This document shows positions 61,797 through 64,000 of a DNA stretch of 64,000 nt, in pieces. This DNA comes from CAZPQK01 sp964588695. GTDB taxonomy: Bacteria > Krumholzibacteriota > Krumholzibacteriia > WVZY01 > JAKEHA01. Both the position numbers and the translations under genes were made by a program. Numbering within the stretch: position 1 is the first letter of the stretch; each line of letters opens with the position of its first letter. The DNA is taken from contig CAZPQK010000005.1 in assembly GCA_964588695.1 (NCBI GenBank), positions 211,638-275,637 of the forward strand. The letters are read 5' to 3'. Below the pieces are notes generated by a model. The model did not search any database, was not told where the DNA came from, and was given only the letters and a program-made list of their open reading frames with translations.

Positions 61797-61824
61797 CTTG
61801 ACGGAACCCCGAGCCAGCCCATAT
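61797..61824 (+). promoter_or_regulatory. possible sigma-32-type heat-shock promoter of hsp20-lon
   Basis: CTTGACG (61797-61803) is followed after 13 bases by GCCCATAT (61817-61824). The sigma-32 consensus is CTTGAAA, about 13-15 bases, CCCCATNT, so both halves match well at correct spacing. The site lies about 65 bases before the hsp20 start, and both downstream genes are classic heat-shock genes. Confidence 0.55.
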
Positions 61825-61887
61825 CGTTGCCTGTGGGACCTAATTCCCATTCGGAAACACAGTTACGGAAGAGGAGTGGAAACCGAG

Positions 61888-62337
61888 ATGGTGGAAAAGC
61901 TACATCCCACGCCGGTTCGGACCAGCGACATCGACAACATCCGCGAGTTGTTGGAAATGCTCATGTCGGAGCATATGCCCAACCAAAACCAAATCAAAAT
62001 GCGGTCGAGCCTTGGCTGGGAACCGCCGATGGACGTGTTCGAAACCGACACCGAGTTCGTGGTCATTATGGATATTGCCGGTATGAGTCTCGATCAGATC
62101 GGCGTTCATACCGACGGACGGGTGTTGCGCATTCTTGGTGAACGAGTCGACAGCCGACCCGCTGGCCGCAAACAGTTTCACTCCTTGGAGATTCAACAAG
62201 GTCCGTTTCAGCGGCTCATCGGTATTCCAGTTGCGGTGGAACCGGACTCGATTGCGAAATCATACGCCAATGGGTTCTTAGAGATTCGGTTGAAACGACG
62301 GTTGGATTCGAAACGACGCAACATTGATGTCGAGTAA
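61888..62337 (+). CDS. small heat shock protein, Hsp20/alpha-crystallin family
   Basis: 149 residues from ATG 61888, with GGAG 12 bases upstream; GTG 61876 is an alternative. Longer frames have no family sequence before it. The alpha-crystallin domain runs from WEPPMDVFETDTEFVVIMDI through GVHTDGRVLRILGERV to the conserved closing strand YANGFLEIRLKR (residues about 48-140). The usual C-terminal IxI motif is not obvious; the protein ends RNIDVE. It holds unfolding proteins under stress. lon follows after 23 bases. Confidence 0.92.
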   Translation: MVEKLHPTPVRTSDIDNIRELLEMLMSEHMPNQNQIKMRSSLGWEPPMDVFETDTEFVVIMDIAGMSLDQIGVHTDGRVLRILGERVDSRPAGRKQFHSLEIQQGPFQRLIGIPVAVEPDSIAKSYANGFLEIRLKRRLDSKRRNIDVE

Positions 62338-62360
62338 CCCAATAGAAGGGCAAATTTAAC

Positions 62361-64000
62361 ATGCCAAAAACACTCGATCTGGACGACGTCGCGCTAGCCA
62401 TGCGCGACATACCGACCGAGTTGGCCATTCTTCCGGTGAACGACGCGGTTGTGTTTCCGCTGATGATGGTGCCGCTCATTTTGCGCGACCCCAACTTGCT
62501 TCGCCTGGCCGACGAAGCGCTGGCCGACCACAAAATCATCGGCGCATTTACCCAGTCCAACCCCGACACCGATCATCCCGGCCCCGAAGACATCTACCGG
62601 GTGGGGACGGCGATTCACATTCAAAAGATGATTCGGTTTCCGAACGGCGAAATGCGTCTGCTGGCGCAGGGAATCGCCCGCATTCGGTTACGCGAGGTTA
62701 CGCAGGTTGCGCCGTACTTGCGCGGCAGCGTCGACGTGGTCACCGAAACCGACACCGATGGCCCGTCGTTGAAACCGTTTATGCAAACTGTGGTGCGCAC
62801 GTTCACCAACATGGTGGACGAATCCGACCAGCTGGCCGACGAGTTAAAGATCATCGTCAATAACGTCGATGAGGGCGGCCGTCTGGCGGACGTGGTCGCC
62901 ACGAACCTGAACATCGAGCTAGCCCGCAAGCAAAAACTCCTGGAAGAAACCAGCGTGCGTGAGCGGTTGCAGTTGCTCTCCAAATACCTGCTCGACGAGA
63001 TGGAATTGTTGCGCCTGGGGCGAAAACTTCAAGCCGACGTCAAAAAGGAAATGGACCGCGAGCAGCGCGAATACTATTTGCGCCAGCAGTTGAAGGCTAT
63101 TCGTCGCGAGTTGGGCGAGGACGACGACCGCGGTATCGAAACCGACGAATTGCGCGAGCGAATCCAGGCCGCAGACTTGCCCAAGCACGCGCTGGAAGTT
63201 GCGGAGAAAGAGCTGGATCGTCTGCAGCGCATGTCTCCGGGGGCGGCTGAGTACACCGTTTCCAAGACCTATATTGATTGGATCGTTGAGCTCCCGTGGA
63301 ACAAGGAAACCGAAGACAATCTCGATGTGGACCTTGCCGAGAAGGTGCTTGGTGAGGACCACTACGGGTTAGAAATGGTCAAAGAACGGATCCTTGAGTT
63401 TCTTTCGGTAAAGAAACTCAAGCAATCCATGCGGGGATCAATTATCTGCTTCGTCGGTCCACCCGGAGTAGGGAAGACGTCGCTGGGCAAATCGATCGCG
63501 CGCTCGATCGGCCGCGAGTTCGTTCGCATTTCGCTGGGTGGTGTGCGTGACGAAGCGGAAATCCGAGGCCATCGCCGCACCTATATCGGCGCGCTTCCGG
63601 GTCGAATTATTCAGGGGATGCGGACCGCAGACAGCAACAACCCGGTGTTTATGCTCGATGAGATCGACAAGCTGGGCAACGATTTCCGTGGGGACCCTTC
63701 GGCGGCGTTGTTGGAGGTGTTGGACCCAGCGCAGAACGATTCGTTCGAAGATCATTATCTGAACATTCCCTTCGATCTTTCCAAGGTGTTGTTCGTTACG
63801 ACGGCAAACCTGCTCGACCCCATCCCGCGGCCACTGCTCGACCGGATGGAAGTGATCGAGATTCCTGGCTATATCACCATGGACAAGATCGAAATTGCAA
63901 AACGATACCTGTTGCCGCGAGCGATGGAGTCGAACGGCGTTCCCGAAAACGCCCTGACGTTTACCGAAGGCGGGTTGCGTCACCTTATTCGTTCTTACAC
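62361..64000 (+). CDS. lon: ATP-dependent protease Lon (3' end outside window)
   Basis: 546 codons are present before the window edge. The N-terminal LON substrate-binding domain opens ELAILPVNDAVVFPLMMVPL. A coiled-coil region (KEMDREQREYYLRQQLKAIR) follows, and then the AAA+ module with Walker A FVGPPGVGKTSLGKS (about residues 364-378) and SLGGVRDEAEIRGHRRTYIG. The Ser-Lys protease domain lies beyond the window. Lon degrades misfolded and regulatory proteins. It shares a likely heat-shock promoter with hsp20. Confidence 0.97.
   Translation, partial: MPKTLDLDDVALAMRDIPTELAILPVNDAVVFPLMMVPLILRDPNLLRLADEALADHKIIGAFTQSNPDTDHPGPEDIYRVGTAIHIQKMIRFPNGEMRLLAQGIARIRLREVTQVAPYLRGSVDVVTETDTDGPSLKPFMQTVVRTFTNMVDESDQLADELKIIVNNVDEGGRLADVVATNLNIELARKQKLLEETSVRERLQLLSKYLLDEMELLRLGRKLQADVKKEMDREQREYYLRQQLKAIRRELGEDDDRGIETDELRERIQAADLPKHALEVAEKELDRLQRMSPGAAEYTVSKTYIDWIVELPWNKETEDNLDVDLAEKVLGEDHYGLEMVKERILEFLSVKKLKQSMRGSIICFVGPPGVGKTSLGKSIARSIGREFVRISLGGVRDEAEIRGHRRTYIGALPGRIIQGMRTADSNNPVFMLDEIDKLGNDFRGDPSAALLEVLDPAQNDSFEDHYLNIPFDLSKVLFVTTANLLDPIPRPLLDRMEVIEIPGYITMDKIEIAKRYLLPRAMESNGVPENALTFTEGGLRHLIRSY

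Noticed and set aside
61738..61887. N-terminal extension of Hsp20
   Set aside because: The region contains a terminator hairpin and a heat-shock-like promoter, and the translated sequence is unlike any Hsp20.
62361..64000. lon as a truncated pseudogene
   Set aside because: The frame is open to the last base; the gene is simply cut by the window end.
1..64000. CRISPR arrays, insertion sequences, prophage, tRNA or rRNA genes
   Set aside because: I read intergenic regions for repeats, transposase-like frames and tRNA-like structures and saw none; gaps are short and nearly all coding space belongs to housekeeping or envelope genes.

Overview
The window is a densely packed bacterial chromosome segment of about 55-60% GC by eye. 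It comes from a diderm (LPS-bearing) bacterium. The outer-membrane set is complete in type: BamA, BamD, Skp/OmpH, LolC/E and LolD, and LpxD, LpxC, LpxA, LpxB and LpxK. Several traits point to a lineage in or near the FCB superphylum (candidate phyla such as Zixibacteria, Latescibacterota or Eisenbacteria) rather than Proteobacteria: an LpxC-FabZ fusion, a DUF4837 lipoprotein, Gld-type ABC export genes, a bacillithiol operon, and McsA-McsB-ClpC. That placement is inference. I see no rRNA, tRNA, CRISPR array, insertion sequence, prophage or integron.

Layout, left to right. 1-5.3 kb: end of a TPR gene, a LolB/DUF4292-like lipoprotein, an ECF sigma factor with its zinc-binding anti-sigma factor, a DUF4837 lipoprotein and an acidic TPR protein. 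5.4-12.7 kb: efp, accB, pilT, accC, ftsK, rimO. 12.7-15 kb: an exported protein of unknown function, a TPR lipoprotein and bamD. 15-21.6 kb: nadD, polA, coaE, prfB (with an intact programmed +1 frameshift site) and lysS. 21.6-37.7 kb: a long one-direction envelope and proteostasis block, lolC-lolD-mcsA-mcsB-clpC, terminator, then bamA-skp-lpxD-lpxC/fabZ-lpxA-oxidoreductase-lpxB-DUF374-lpxK.

37.7-45 kb: a lone minus-strand lipoprotein, then nadB-methyltransferase-bshC-bshB-bshA-Minf_1886 (bacillithiol synthesis), meeting a HIT protein tail to tail. 45.4-50.6 kb: the PrkA-YeaH-SpoVR stress cluster with a fourth, unrecognised gene. 50.6-56.6 kb: a minus-strand operon of ABC ATPase, ABC permease, GldG-like, DUF4340, MEMO (frameshifted) and AMMECR1. 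56.8-64 kb: small exported proteins, a protein with an L7/L12-like domain plus zinc ribbon, a DUF72 protein, a GT39-type glycosyltransferase, a lipoprotein, and hsp20-lon, with lon cut by the window edge.

The genes combine a Gram-negative envelope assembly line with stress and thiol systems best known from Firmicutes (arginine-phosphorylation-linked proteolysis and bacillithiol). No clearly new system stands out. The most promising leads are the six-gene ABC/Gld/MEMO/AMMECR1 operon, the unknown fourth gene of the PrkA cluster, the lone GnnA-like oxidoreductase between lpxA and lpxB, and the L7/L12-like zinc-ribbon membrane protein. About 18 of the roughly 58 genes appear to start with GTG or TTG, and many adjacent genes overlap by a few bases.
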